From MGBC114079 sp964531385 (GTDB lineage Bacteria; Bacillota; Clostridia; Lachnospirales; CAG-274): a stretch of 64,000 bases of DNA. Location of the stretch: NCBI GenBank assembly GCA_964531385.1, contig CAZHGC010000006.1, positions 1 to 64,000 on the forward strand. The letters are read 5' to 3'. Below, piece after piece: positions 34,720 through 42,467 of this stretch (position 1 is its first letter; each line of letters begins with the position of its first letter). The translations under genes were made by a program, and so were the position numbers. The notes under the pieces were generated by a model. The model worked only from the letters and a program-made list of their open reading frames with translations. It had not been told where the DNA came from and ran no database searches.

Positions 34720-36012
34720 TTAAAAATTATTCGACGTATCTTTCAAAAGTTTAACATCAAGTGTATATTTAATCTGTCCGTTTCGAATAATTTTAACTTC
34801 AACAACATCACCAACGTGACATTTTCTAACAGCTTCGGTAAGCTGAACAGGTGTAAAAACAGGATTTGAATTAAATCCGGTTATAATATCTGAAGGCTCA
34901 ATTCCCGCAAAGTCTGCTGGGCTTCCTTCAACAACGCTTTTAACCAAAACGCCTGTTTGAGGAAGATTGTTCGCCTTTGCAATATCTTCCGAAATTGCAA
35001 CAACACTAACACCCAAATATGGCATTTCATCATTGTTCATTATTTCTTCAATAATTGGCTTTGCAACATTTGACGAAATGCTGTAACCAACCCCTTCAAC
35101 AGTATAATAGGCATATTTTGCGGTATTAATTCCAATAACTTCGCCGTTTTTGTTTATAAGAGCGCCTCCGTCGTTACCAACATTAATAGCAGCATCTGTT
35201 TGAATAACGCTCAAGCTGTCGCCTTGTGAAACTTGAATATCTTTTTGAACAACACTAACAATTCCTCTTGTTGCCGAATTGCCGTTTCCAAAAGCGTTTC
35301 CAATTGCAACAACGCTGTCACCAACATTTAATTTATCAGAATTGCCAAAATAAGCATTTCTAACCGAAGTTACACCAATATTCTTCAAATCTTCTTTTTT
35401 AACTGCAACAACCGCAATATCAGAAACTTGATGTTTTCCAACAAGCCTTGCTGAAACAACCTTATCTCCGTCAAGAGAAACACTAACGTTTTTAGCTCCC
35501 GAAATAACGTGATAATTTGTAACAACGTAAACATTTTCGTTGGTTTGATAAAAAATTATACCTGAACCCATATTTTCCGAATTTTCAGAATTATTGAAAA
35601 TATCCATTTGATTGTTTTCCGAAGTTGCTTTAATTGAAACAACCGATTTGCTGACATTAACAATTGGGTTTTCATCTTTTGCATCAGCCTTTTCAAAATT
35701 TCCAAAAAAGCCGTTTTCATCATAAGAATTTATATATTTTTCAATTTTAGGAATTCCATAACCAATTCCAAAACCAATAATGTTTCCACAAATAACTGTA
35801 ATCAAAGCCGTAACCGTAACTTTAAAAACAATTCTGTTTTTAAGTTTCCTGCTTCCGGATTTTTTCTTTTTCATTCTGTCATCAACATTATTGCCACTTT
35901 GAAAATTTTCCATACCTTGTTGGTTAAAATTTTCAAAATTTTTATTTTGTTCGGACTCCAATTCATCAAAATTATTATTCGAACCATTTTCCGAAAAATT
36001 ATTACTATCCAT
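34720..36012 (-). CDS. HtrA/DegP-like membrane protein with catalytic serine replaced by aspartate (pseudoprotease)
   Basis: 430 residues from ATG 36012 (GGAGG 8 bp upstream). Asn-rich cytoplasmic head (1-48), basic stretch, one membrane helix (about 61-88), trypsin-like domain (about 115-300) and PDZ domain (about 325-425). His168 (NYHVI) and Asp198 (SDIAV) are present, but the serine motif reads GNDGGAL, with Asp281 (codon GAC) where GNSGG is required. Predicted proteolytically inactive. It lies 104 bp behind an intact paralogue, so it may regulate, hetero-oligomerise with, or present substrates to that protease (inference). Confidence 0.88.
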   Translation of the reverse strand: MDSNNFSENGSNNNFDELESEQNKNFENFNQQGMENFQSGNNVDDRMKKKKSGSRKLKNRIVFKVTVTALITVICGNIIGFGIGYGIPKIEKYINSYDENGFFGNFEKADAKDENPIVNVSKSVVSIKATSENNQMDIFNNSENSENMGSGIIFYQTNENVYVVTNYHVISGAKNVSVSLDGDKVVSARLVGKHQVSDIAVVAVKKEDLKNIGVTSVRNAYFGNSDKLNVGDSVVAIGNAFGNGNSATRGIVSVVQKDIQVSQGDSLSVIQTDAAINVGNDGGALINKNGEVIGINTAKYAYYTVEGVGYSISSNVAKPIIEEIMNNDEMPYLGVSVVAISEDIAKANNLPQTGVLVKSVVEGSPADFAGIEPSDIITGFNSNPVFTPVQLTEAVRKCHVGDVVEVKIIRNGQIKYTLDVKLLKDTSNNF

Positions 36013-36116
36013 ATCAGATGCCTCCATCAAATCAATAAATAATGAAGCGGAAGAACTAATATACTTACATTATAAATTGAATATTTGAATAAATTATGAA
36101 CATAATGTTAAATTAA

Positions 36117-37580
36117 TTAAAACTTTGCATTTGCGTCCATAAGCGTTGCTGTAACCGACATAGGCTCATAACCATTTCTTATAATATCGATTTTAACTTT
36201 GTCCCCAACTTTACATTTGCTTATAGCACTTGAAAGCTCTTCCATAGTTGAAGTTTTAATGCCGTTAATGCTTGTAATAATATCGCTGTATTTAAGACCT
36301 GCGGCTTTTGCGGCACTTCCCTCTTCAACACCTTTAATAAACACACCTTTTGTTCCAATGTTGTACATTGAAATAAAATCATCTGACATAGTAAATCCAA
36401 CAATACCAAGATAAGGTTTTGCAATAGTTCCGCTAACAATAAGTTCATCGGCAATTGCTTTAACCGAAGTTGACGGAAGAGCATAACCTGTTCCCTCAAC
36501 AGTACTTCCCGAAAGTTTCGCTGTATTCATTCCAATAATTTTTCCTGTTGAATTAACCAAAGCACCACCACTATTTCCGGGGTTAATTGCTGCATCTGTC
36601 TGCAAAACGGTAAGTTTCTTTCCGTCAATATTAACTTGTTTGTTCTGTGCACTTATAATTCCTTGAGTAACTGTCTTTCCTTGTCCAAGAGCATTTCCGA
36701 TTGCAAGAACATATTCGCCAACTTCAACCTTGTCTGAATCGGCAAATTCCGCAACTTTATAATTTTGAACGTTTGCCGAATTGAGGTCGGTTTTAAGAAC
36801 AGAAATAACCGCAATGTCAGATTGAGCATCTTTTCCAACAAGCTTTGCCGGAACTTGCTCTGTTCCCGTTATTGAAATGTTAACTGTTGTAGCACCGTCA
36901 ATAACGTGATTGTTTGTAACTATATAAATTTTTTCGTTGTCTTCTTTATAAATAATTCCCGAACCCGAACCGGTGTTTTCATAAACTTGGTTAAAAAAGT
37001 CAGTTTGCTGTGTTTTAATCGATATGTTAACAACCGAACTGCTTGCATTTTTAACAATTCCGATAATTTCATTGTTGTCACCAACAGACATTCCCTCCGC
37101 ATCGGGAATTTCTTGAAATTTAAAATCAACATAGTCTGATTGCTCCGGAATAATGTTTTCGGAAGTTTTAACCCCCATAGCAACGCCAAAGCCAATGGAA
37201 CAGCCCAAAATTGCAACAGTTGTGCAAGCCGCAACAGCACGTCTTGAAAATTTACTCTTTTTCTTTTTGTTATTCACAGTAACAATTTGAATAGGAGATT
37301 GAACATTTTGCTCGTTTACTTTTTGTTCAAAATTTCCGCTTGAATAAGTTTCGTTATAATTCATCGAAGCATTATTTTTATTTTGAACATTTTCAAAAGC
37401 TTCGTTATTAGGTCTGTCAAAAGTTTCAACTTCCGAAATATTATTAATGCTCATTCCTTGAGAATTATAAATTCTGTAACCACTTTCATCGGAAGAATTG
37501 TTTTCTATGTTTTCAAATGAATTATTTTCTGTATTTTCATTTTCGTTGGCAAATTCGTTATTTTTTTCAAATTCGTTCAT
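36117..37580 (-). CDS. htrA: HtrA/DegP-type membrane-anchored serine protease
   Basis: 487 residues from ATG 37580, 8 bp from GGAGG. Long Asn/Glu-rich cytoplasmic region (1-105), basic KKKKSKFSRR, membrane helix (about 114-138), then the protease domain with complete triad His225 (NNHVID), Asp255 (SDIAV) and Ser337 (GNSGGA), and a PDZ domain (about 390-480). Surface quality-control protease. In bacilli such genes answer to the CssRS two-component system; no sensor kinase is adjacent here. First of two tandem htrA-like genes. Confidence 0.93.
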   Translation of the reverse strand: MNEFEKNNEFANENENTENNSFENIENNSSDESGYRIYNSQGMSINNISEVETFDRPNNEAFENVQNKNNASMNYNETYSSGNFEQKVNEQNVQSPIQIVTVNNKKKKSKFSRRAVAACTTVAILGCSIGFGVAMGVKTSENIIPEQSDYVDFKFQEIPDAEGMSVGDNNEIIGIVKNASSSVVNISIKTQQTDFFNQVYENTGSGSGIIYKEDNEKIYIVTNNHVIDGATTVNISITGTEQVPAKLVGKDAQSDIAVISVLKTDLNSANVQNYKVAEFADSDKVEVGEYVLAIGNALGQGKTVTQGIISAQNKQVNIDGKKLTVLQTDAAINPGNSGGALVNSTGKIIGMNTAKLSGSTVEGTGYALPSTSVKAIADELIVSGTIAKPYLGIVGFTMSDDFISMYNIGTKGVFIKGVEEGSAAKAAGLKYSDIITSINGIKTSTMEELSSAISKCKVGDKVKIDIIRNGYEPMSVTATLMDANAKF

Positions 37581-37779
37581 AATTATTACCTCCAAAAAAT
37601 TTGTTATCAAATTTTATTTTTTATTTGTCTTTTTCTTTCTTACAAGTTCAGTATACCTCACTATTTTGAATAAAATATGTCCATTATGTAAACAATGGTT
37701 AATTTTAGATTAATAAAATTAAAATATGATTAATAAAATAGAATATGGCACATATTACAAAAATAACGGAGGTACAACA

Positions 37780-38310
37780 ATGAAAATATTTTTAGACCCC
37801 GGTCATGGCGGAGACAATCCCGGAGCAATTGCCGCAACAGGCCTTGAAGAAGCAACTGTAAACTTAGATGTTGCACTTCGAACAGGAGAAATTTTAACTT
37901 CTCGTGGTTATGAAGTTAATTATTCCCGAACAACAAATGTAAACGTAAGCCTTGCCCAAAGAGCACGCCTTGCAAATCTTTGGGAAGCCGATTATTTTGT
38001 AAGCATACATTGTAATTCGGCAACAAACACAACATACAACGGAACAGAATCTTTCTATTATAGAAAAGGAACTGTTGCCGAAAGATTTGCCGAAACAGTC
38101 AACACCTCGTTGGTTCGCCAAATAGAACTTGTCGACTTGGGCGTAAAAGAGAGAAATCTCGCTGTTTTAAGATTAACATTAATGCCAGCAACCCTCGTTG
38201 AACTTGCATTTTTATCAAATCCACGTGAAGCACAGCTTCTTGCAACAAGTTCATTCCGTCAAAATTGTGCAATAGGCATATCAAACGGAATAATCCAATT
38301 TACAAATTAG
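37780..38310 (+). CDS. N-acetylmuramoyl-L-alanine amidase (Amidase_3)
   Basis: 176 residues. ATG 37780 follows GGAGG by 7 bp; the longer frame from 37726 lacks a site. Zinc amidase: LDPGHGG with the first His ligand at the N-terminus, RTGEILTSRGYEVNYSRTTNV, SIHCNSA (His) and a catalytic Glu in ATLVELAFLSNPREA. Cuts the lactyl-peptide link of peptidoglycan. No signal peptide or wall-binding domain is visible, so export would be non-classical or it acts within a spore-related compartment (CwlD-like; inference). Single gene. Confidence 0.9.
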   Translation: MKIFLDPGHGGDNPGAIAATGLEEATVNLDVALRTGEILTSRGYEVNYSRTTNVNVSLAQRARLANLWEADYFVSIHCNSATNTTYNGTESFYYRKGTVAERFAETVNTSLVRQIELVDLGVKERNLAVLRLTLMPATLVELAFLSNPREAQLLATSSFRQNCAIGISNGIIQFTN

Positions 38311-38449
38311 CCCGCTTTACCAAATTTGAGAAATCTAATTTCATTGCTTAAAGTCTTCATATTTCATTTTATCAAAAAATAAACATTTCTTCAATCCGTT
38401 TGCAAATAAAAATTGTCAAAATAAATATTAAAAATAATATTGTATAATT

Positions 38450-38600
38450 TTTATTACAAAAAACAATCTGCGGAATAATAAAAAATTCTCCGCTTAAAAT
38501 GCAGTTCCATAGCTTTCGCTACTTGTTTAACACATTTCCCCTCTCGGGTTGCTACAAATTTTTTATTTCCGAATTTGATTTCTTATAATTTAATTATAAC
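38450..38600 (-). repeat. Third, diverged copy of the structured repeat
   Basis: Same order of elements as the copies at 31.6-31.8 kb. On the minus strand: CCC-GAGA-GGG, AAATGT/GCATTT enclosing GTAGC-GAAA-GCTAT, and GCGGAGAA/TTATTCCGC. Two stem substitutions (C to T in AAATGC, and C to T in GCTAC) leave G-U pairs, so the fold survives. The TAG that ends the short reading frame in the other copies is CTG here, giving a longer frame through HFKRRIFYYSADCFL. Confidence 0.65.
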
Positions 38601-38632
38601 ATTTTTTAACTACCATTTTTCAAATTTAAAAA

Positions 38633-38665
38633 GGTGGTGCAAAAAAATTTATTTTTCGCACCACC
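38633..38665 (-). terminator. Terminator of the cbiMN unit
   Basis: GGTGGTGC (38633-38640) pairs with GCACCACC (38658-38665), 32 bp after the cbiN stop. Confidence 0.65.
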
Positions 38666-38696
38666 CTTCGCAACAGAGGAATAAATTAATTAAAAT

Positions 38697-39008
38697 TTAT
38701 TTTGTATTTGATGTATGTTTTTTTCGTTCAACAAATCTTCCCATAAAAAATGCAATTATTCCAACACCAATGCCTGTTTGAACGCAGAACAAAAGACTTT
38801 CGATTTCTCCGGGAAGTTCTCCGCCAAGAATTTCTTCCAAAACAGGAGTTGCCCAAGGCTCATACTCACCCGCAATTTCTTCAACCATTACGCTTCCCGC
38901 ATCATCAGAACCGCCAAATTCGGCACTTTTATCAATGAAAAATGGAACAACGGCTATAATTACAGTTAAAACTAAAAGTATTACAACAAGTTTACTGTCT
39001 TTTTTCAT
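38697..39008 (-). CDS. cbiN: Cobalt ECF transporter small subunit CbiN
   Basis: 103 residues, two membrane helices (about 6-25 and 75-93) joined by an external loop with EIAGEYEPWATPV, characteristic of CbiN. Works with CbiM as the cobalt-specific substrate-capture unit. Overlaps the end of cbiM by 17 bp. Under the cobalamin riboswitch upstream of cbiM. Confidence 0.93.
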   Translation of the reverse strand: MKKDSKLVVILLVLTVIIAVVPFFIDKSAEFGGSDDAGSVMVEEIAGEYEPWATPVLEEILGGELPGEIESLLFCVQTGIGVGIIAFFMGRFVERKKHTSNTK

Positions 39009-39759
39009 TTAATTTTCCTCCTTTGAAAAATCCAAGAGTGTTAAGCTCAGATTTTGCATATGATTCAAGCCCAATCATTACAATAACTGTTAAAATTCCT
39101 TCGATGATTGCAAGAGGAATTTGAGTTGGTGCAAAAACGCCAAGGAATTTTACAGCAGATTCCCAAACGCCACCGTCACTTGCAGGATATGCCAATGCAA
39201 GCTGAATACTTGTTACACAATATGTGAAAAGGTCTCCCAATGCAGCCGCAAGGAATATTCCAACTCTTTTATTAATTTTGATTTTTCCGCAAATTTTATA
39301 AATCACATATGAAAGAATTGGGCCGGCTATTGCCATTGAAAATGTATTTGCACCCAATGTTGTTAAACCGCCATGAGCAAGGAGAATTGCCTGGAAAAGC
39401 AAAACTATAATTCCCAAAATTGCAACAGGGAAAGGTCCAAACAAAATTGCACCCAAGCCTGTTCCCGTCATATGAGAACAGCTTCCGGTAACAGACGGAA
39501 TTTTTAACGAAGATATTACAAAAACAAATGCTCCTGCAATTGCAAGAATTGTTAAAAGTTTTCTGTCATTTTTTAAGATTTTCTTTATGAAGAAAAATCC
39601 TGCGATTAAGAATGGAATGCAAATTACACTCCAAACAACACAATAACCGACAGACAAGTAGCCTTCCATTATGTGCATTGCACTCACTGTTGGAATTACT
39701 CCAAACATAATTGCAAAAACAACGGAAGCTTTTAAAATTTTCTTTTGAATTTCAGACAT
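38992..39759 (-). CDS. cbiM: Cobalt ECF transporter S component CbiM
   Basis: 255 residues from ATG 39759 (GGAGG 8 bp upstream). The N-terminal MHIMEGYLSVGYC includes the His needed for metal coordination; a short preceding stretch (residues 1-30) acts as an extra helix or signal segment. Then about six membrane helices with CSHMTGTGLGAILFGPFPVA. Imports Co2+ for cobalamin synthesis, with CbiN, CbiQ and CbiO. Lies downstream of a cobalamin riboswitch, so it should be shut off by B12. Confidence 0.94.
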   Translation of the reverse strand: MSEIQKKILKASVVFAIMFGVIPTVSAMHIMEGYLSVGYCVVWSVICIPFLIAGFFFIKKILKNDRKLLTILAIAGAFVFVISSLKIPSVTGSCSHMTGTGLGAILFGPFPVAILGIIVLLFQAILLAHGGLTTLGANTFSMAIAGPILSYVIYKICGKIKINKRVGIFLAAALGDLFTYCVTSIQLALAYPASDGGVWESAVKFLGVFAPTQIPLAIIEGILTVIVMIGLESYAKSELNTLGFFKGGKLNEKRQ

Positions 39760-39923
39760 AGATAAAACCTCCAAATAAAAAATTTAGTAATCTGAAAAAT
39801 TATATTGCAATTAAAGGCAGTAGCTTTAAGGCGGGGTTGCCTTAAAAATTGGGGGTTATTTATTCCTCTGTAAATTTTTTTTTGGAAAATAAAAAAGCCA
39901 AACACAAGAAATGTCGGCACACC

Positions 39924-39942
39924 AAAAAAGACTTTTAAAGTC
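39924..39942 (-). terminator. Candidate expression-platform terminator between riboswitch and cbiM
   Basis: On the minus strand GACTTTAAAAGTC is followed directly by TTTTTT (39929-39924), a compact intrinsic terminator about 45 bp after the riboswitch core. It is a plausible B12-dependent attenuator. A further hairpin (TTTAAGGC with GCCTTAAA) lies nearer cbiM, at about 39829-39848. Confidence 0.55.
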
Positions 39943-39989
39943 AATTTATACACCCGGCTATCGCTCGTAACCTATGCAAGAACATTAAA

Positions 39990-40150
39990 AGGCAGGTCTT
40001 CTGACTTAGGCATACGTTTGCTTTCGCCTTCCCGAAAAAAACAGTGGCATTTTGAAAGAAAACTGTCCAATACAGCGGCGGGACCGTTGAGGATTCAAAC
40101 CTCATTCCCTATTATCCTATACTTATTTAAAATAATATAGGCACCTTTTA
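39990..40150 (-). promoter_or_regulatory. Cobalamin (adenosylcobalamin) riboswitch
   Basis: On the minus strand: GGTGCC start, AATAGGGAA, GGTCCCGCCGCTGTA (the B12-box region), CCACTG, and the closing AAGTCAGAAGACCTGCC. These are the invariant parts of the cobalamin riboswitch, in order. It lies in the leader of cbiM and should repress cbiMN when B12 is bound. Confidence 0.95.
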
Positions 40151-40242
40151 AACTATTTAATTTTCAGATTTTTAAGAAATGAAATTTAAGATTTTATATC
40201 TTAAATTGTACAATAAAATTATACATTGGAAAACGAATGTTG

Positions 40243-41073
40243 TCAATAATTGGAGAAAACATTAAACAACTTTTTAAATTCTGTAACATCTGTCGGAAAA
40301 AAGTCGTTTTTGACAATATTATTTTCTATTAATGTTTCACAAACAGAACGAAGAACAGGTTTTGTTAAATTCGCTTCTTTTAAAAGAGCATCATTTTTAA
40401 ATATTGTTTTTGGACTGTCATCTGCAATTACAGTTCCTTTTTTGAACACCAAAACTCGATTTGCCCACCTATATGCAAAATCCACATCATGTGTTGAAAT
40501 TAAAATTGTTTTTCCGGAGTCTGATAATTTTTTCAAAACTTCTTCAAAAAGTTCTGAATTTACAGGGTCTAAAGCGGCAGCCGGCTCATCAAATATTATA
40601 ATTTCAGGTTCCATTGCTATTATATCAGCTATTGTTACACGTTTTTTTTCGCCTCCGCTTAAATAATGTGGAGGACGGTCTCTTAATTCATTTATTCCCA
40701 TATATGAAATTGCGTTGTTAACTCTTTCAATTATTTCATCTTTTGGGAGTTTCATATTTGCCGGACCAAAAGCAACTTCAGAAAAAACGGTTGAGGCAAC
40801 TATTTGGTTTTCAGCATCTTGAAAAACAATTCCAACATTTTTTCGTAATTCGTTCAAATTGTTTTTTTCAATTTTTGTACCTTTTAAAATTATTTCTCCA
40901 CCAAAATTCAATACCCCATTCAGGCAAAGAAAAAATGTTGATTTTCCTGCACCGTTTGCACCAACAACAGCAATTTTCTCACCTTTTAAAATATCTGTGT
41001 TGACGTTTTTTAAAACATCATTTGTTTCATAACTGAAATGCAGGTTTTTAATTTTCAGTAAAGTATTATCCAT
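40243..41073 (-). CDS. cbiO: Cobalt ECF transporter ATPase CbiO
   Basis: 276 residues. ATG 41073 overlaps the cbiQ stop by 8 bp; upstream in-frame codons would run into cbiQ and are rejected. ABC ATPase: Walker A GANGAGKST, signature LSGGEKKR, Walker B IIIFDEPAAALDP, H-loop STHD. Energises cobalt uptake through CbiQ. It precedes the riboswitch-cbiMN unit, separated by about 480 bp. Confidence 0.94.
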   Translation of the reverse strand: MDNTLLKIKNLHFSYETNDVLKNVNTDILKGEKIAVVGANGAGKSTFFLCLNGVLNFGGEIILKGTKIEKNNLNELRKNVGIVFQDAENQIVASTVFSEVAFGPANMKLPKDEIIERVNNAISYMGINELRDRPPHYLSGGEKKRVTIADIIAMEPEIIIFDEPAAALDPVNSELFEEVLKKLSDSGKTILISTHDVDFAYRWANRVLVFKKGTVIADDSPKTIFKNDALLKEANLTKPVLRSVCETLIENNIVKNDFFPTDVTEFKKLFNVFSNY

Positions 41074-41899
41074 AGATAAAATCCCCTTCAACCAATATTT
41101 GCAAAATTGCAAAAATTGCAAAATAGCAAAAAGCATAAGCATAATATTTTGATTTAATTTTTTTTTCTTCTTCAAAGAAAATCAAATCATCATTTGGACA
41201 TCTTGAAATCATTGCATTATAGTATTCTTCAGATTTTTTCAAAGAAACTATCAGTAAATTTGAAGCAATTCCTCCAAAAGAACGGCAAGATGTTTTAAAA
41301 TCACAATAGCCCAATCGAGATTTCGCCGCAACTTTCATTTTTTTCTGTGCATCACTTAAAATAAATATAAATCTGTATATCAAATTCATTAATTCGATTA
41401 TTATTTTTGGTATATGCAGTTTTTTGAGAAATGAAATTATTTCGCTTGAAGAAGTTGTTACAGTCATAAAATACATTGCGCTTATTGCCGCAAAAGCTTT
41501 TAATATTATTTTTGTGCCGTTATATAAGCTTTCGAACGAAAAGTTTATGTAACAAAAGCCCAAAGACAAATTATAACCGTCATATATTTTTTCGTATGAA
41601 AAATCTGCCATAATTGTTATTGTCCCAACCAATATAAAAATCAGAGGAATTTTCATCAGCGACAAATAACTGTGAAAATTCAAGCCGTTTTTTATAACGA
41701 TTAAGTACAACATTGACAAAATTGTAAAAACAGAAATCCATACATTGTTTAAAGCAATGCACAATATAATTGTTATAAAAGAAAACGTTATTTTAAATGA
41801 TGGTTTTATGTCTTTCAGCTTTGAAGCATAGGCGAAATAATCTATAGAATATATTCCGTCGTGGCTGTGCTTATGGCTGTGGCTGTAATGTTCGCTCAT
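41066..41899 (-). CDS. cbiQ: Cobalt ECF transporter T component CbiQ
   Basis: 277 residues. ATG 41899 has AGGAGG 8 bp upstream, whereas the outermost codon lies inside that site. The N-terminus is His-rich (HYSHSHKHSHDG), a likely metal-binding tail. Then four to five membrane helices and coupling helices with AAKSRL and RSFGGIASNLLIVSLKKSEEYYNAMISR, the Ala-Arg motifs that contact CbiO. A perfect 11-bp inverted repeat stands just upstream of its ribosome site. Confidence 0.93.
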   Translation of the reverse strand: MSEHYSHSHKHSHDGIYSIDYFAYASKLKDIKPSFKITFSFITIILCIALNNVWISVFTILSMLYLIVIKNGLNFHSYLSLMKIPLIFILVGTITIMADFSYEKIYDGYNLSLGFCYINFSFESLYNGTKIILKAFAAISAMYFMTVTTSSSEIISFLKKLHIPKIIIELMNLIYRFIFILSDAQKKMKVAAKSRLGYCDFKTSCRSFGGIASNLLIVSLKKSEEYYNAMISRCPNDDLIFFEEEKKIKSKYYAYAFCYFAIFAILQILVEGDFIYG

Positions 41900-41923
41900 T
41901 TTAATCACCTCCTATCTAACGTG

Positions 41924-41962
41924 TAAAATTGTACAGCAACAATTATATGCCGTACAATTTTA
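41924..41962. promoter_or_regulatory. Perfect 11-bp inverted repeat in the cbiQ leader
   Basis: TAAAATTGTAC (41924-41934) and GTACAATTTTA (41952-41962) are exact reverse complements with a 17-bp spacer, 11 bp from the cbiQ ribosome site. It could be an operator or a hairpin that masks the ribosome site. Related GTACAATT sequence recurs at 41996-42003. Confidence 0.45.
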
Positions 41963-41983
41963 TTATATAATAACAATTTATTT

Positions 41984-42002
41984 AAGGCAACACCGTACAA
42001 TT
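41984..42002. repeat. Solo terminus related to the MITE in spoIIIA
   Basis: AAGGCAACACCGTACAATT matches the ends of the 18503-18635 element. No second end was found to the right, so it is a fragment or chance resemblance. Confidence 0.35.
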
Positions 42003-42032
42003 AAAATTACTTTTAAAATAAAAAAACAGTAC

Positions 42033-42061
42033 TTGACATAGAAAAAATAGAATGTTATAAT
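42033..42061 (+). promoter_or_regulatory. Sigma-A promoter of the trpB T-box transcript
   Basis: TTGACA (42033-42038), 17 bp, TATAAT (42056-42061), immediately before the T-box leader. Confidence 0.85.
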
Positions 42062-42069
42062 GTGATAAA

Positions 42070-42345
42070 CCGTTGAAGAAGAGTAAGTAAGTTTTATCCC
42101 TTTTTTCACAGAGAGTTGCAGGTGGTGAAATTGCAGCAAAAAAAATAAAACCGAATGGGCTTCTAAGGGCAACCGGAAATGCTTATGCAAAGTATGAGAG
42201 ACGAAGTTTGACGCTCCGTAACCAAACGTCAGCATATGTTAGTATGCACAGAGTGGGTGTATAAATACACCAAGCAGGGTGGCACCGCAGGAATTGAATT
42301 AATCTCCTGTCCCGGCAAAATGCATGGGATAGGAGTTTTTTGTTT
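42070..42345 (+). promoter_or_regulatory. Tryptophan T-box riboswitch with terminator
   Basis: Leader RNA with an AGTAA/AGAGAG stem I, specifier loop GAA-TGG with the Trp codon TGG at 42156-42158, and T-box AGGGTGGCACCGCAGG (42276-42291). The TGGC bulge would pair with a tRNA ending GCCA, matching the G discriminator of tRNA-Trp. The terminator stem CTCCTGTCCC/GGGATAGGAG (42304-42335) is followed by six T. Uncharged tRNA-Trp should allow read-through into trpB. Confidence 0.93.
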
Positions 42346-42467
42346 TCTCCTTCCCGAAAACTTGCATAATTATACAAACTTAACCGCTTGTCGGCTAAAC
42401 CTTTCAAATCTATATTAATTATGCACAAATAATTTTAAAAATCATTTTCAGAAAGGAGACATCAATT

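Larger units (their letters stand above)
38311..38696. other. Intergenic region holding the third repeat copy and a terminator
   Basis: Convergent spacer between the amidase and cbiN. It contains the diverged 140-bp repeat (38450-38600) and the hairpin at 38633-38665; nothing else was recognised. Confidence 0.7.

Noticed and set aside
41978..42235. ORF on the minus strand across the T-box leader
   Set aside because: It is antisense to a clear promoter and T-box and has no ribosome site.
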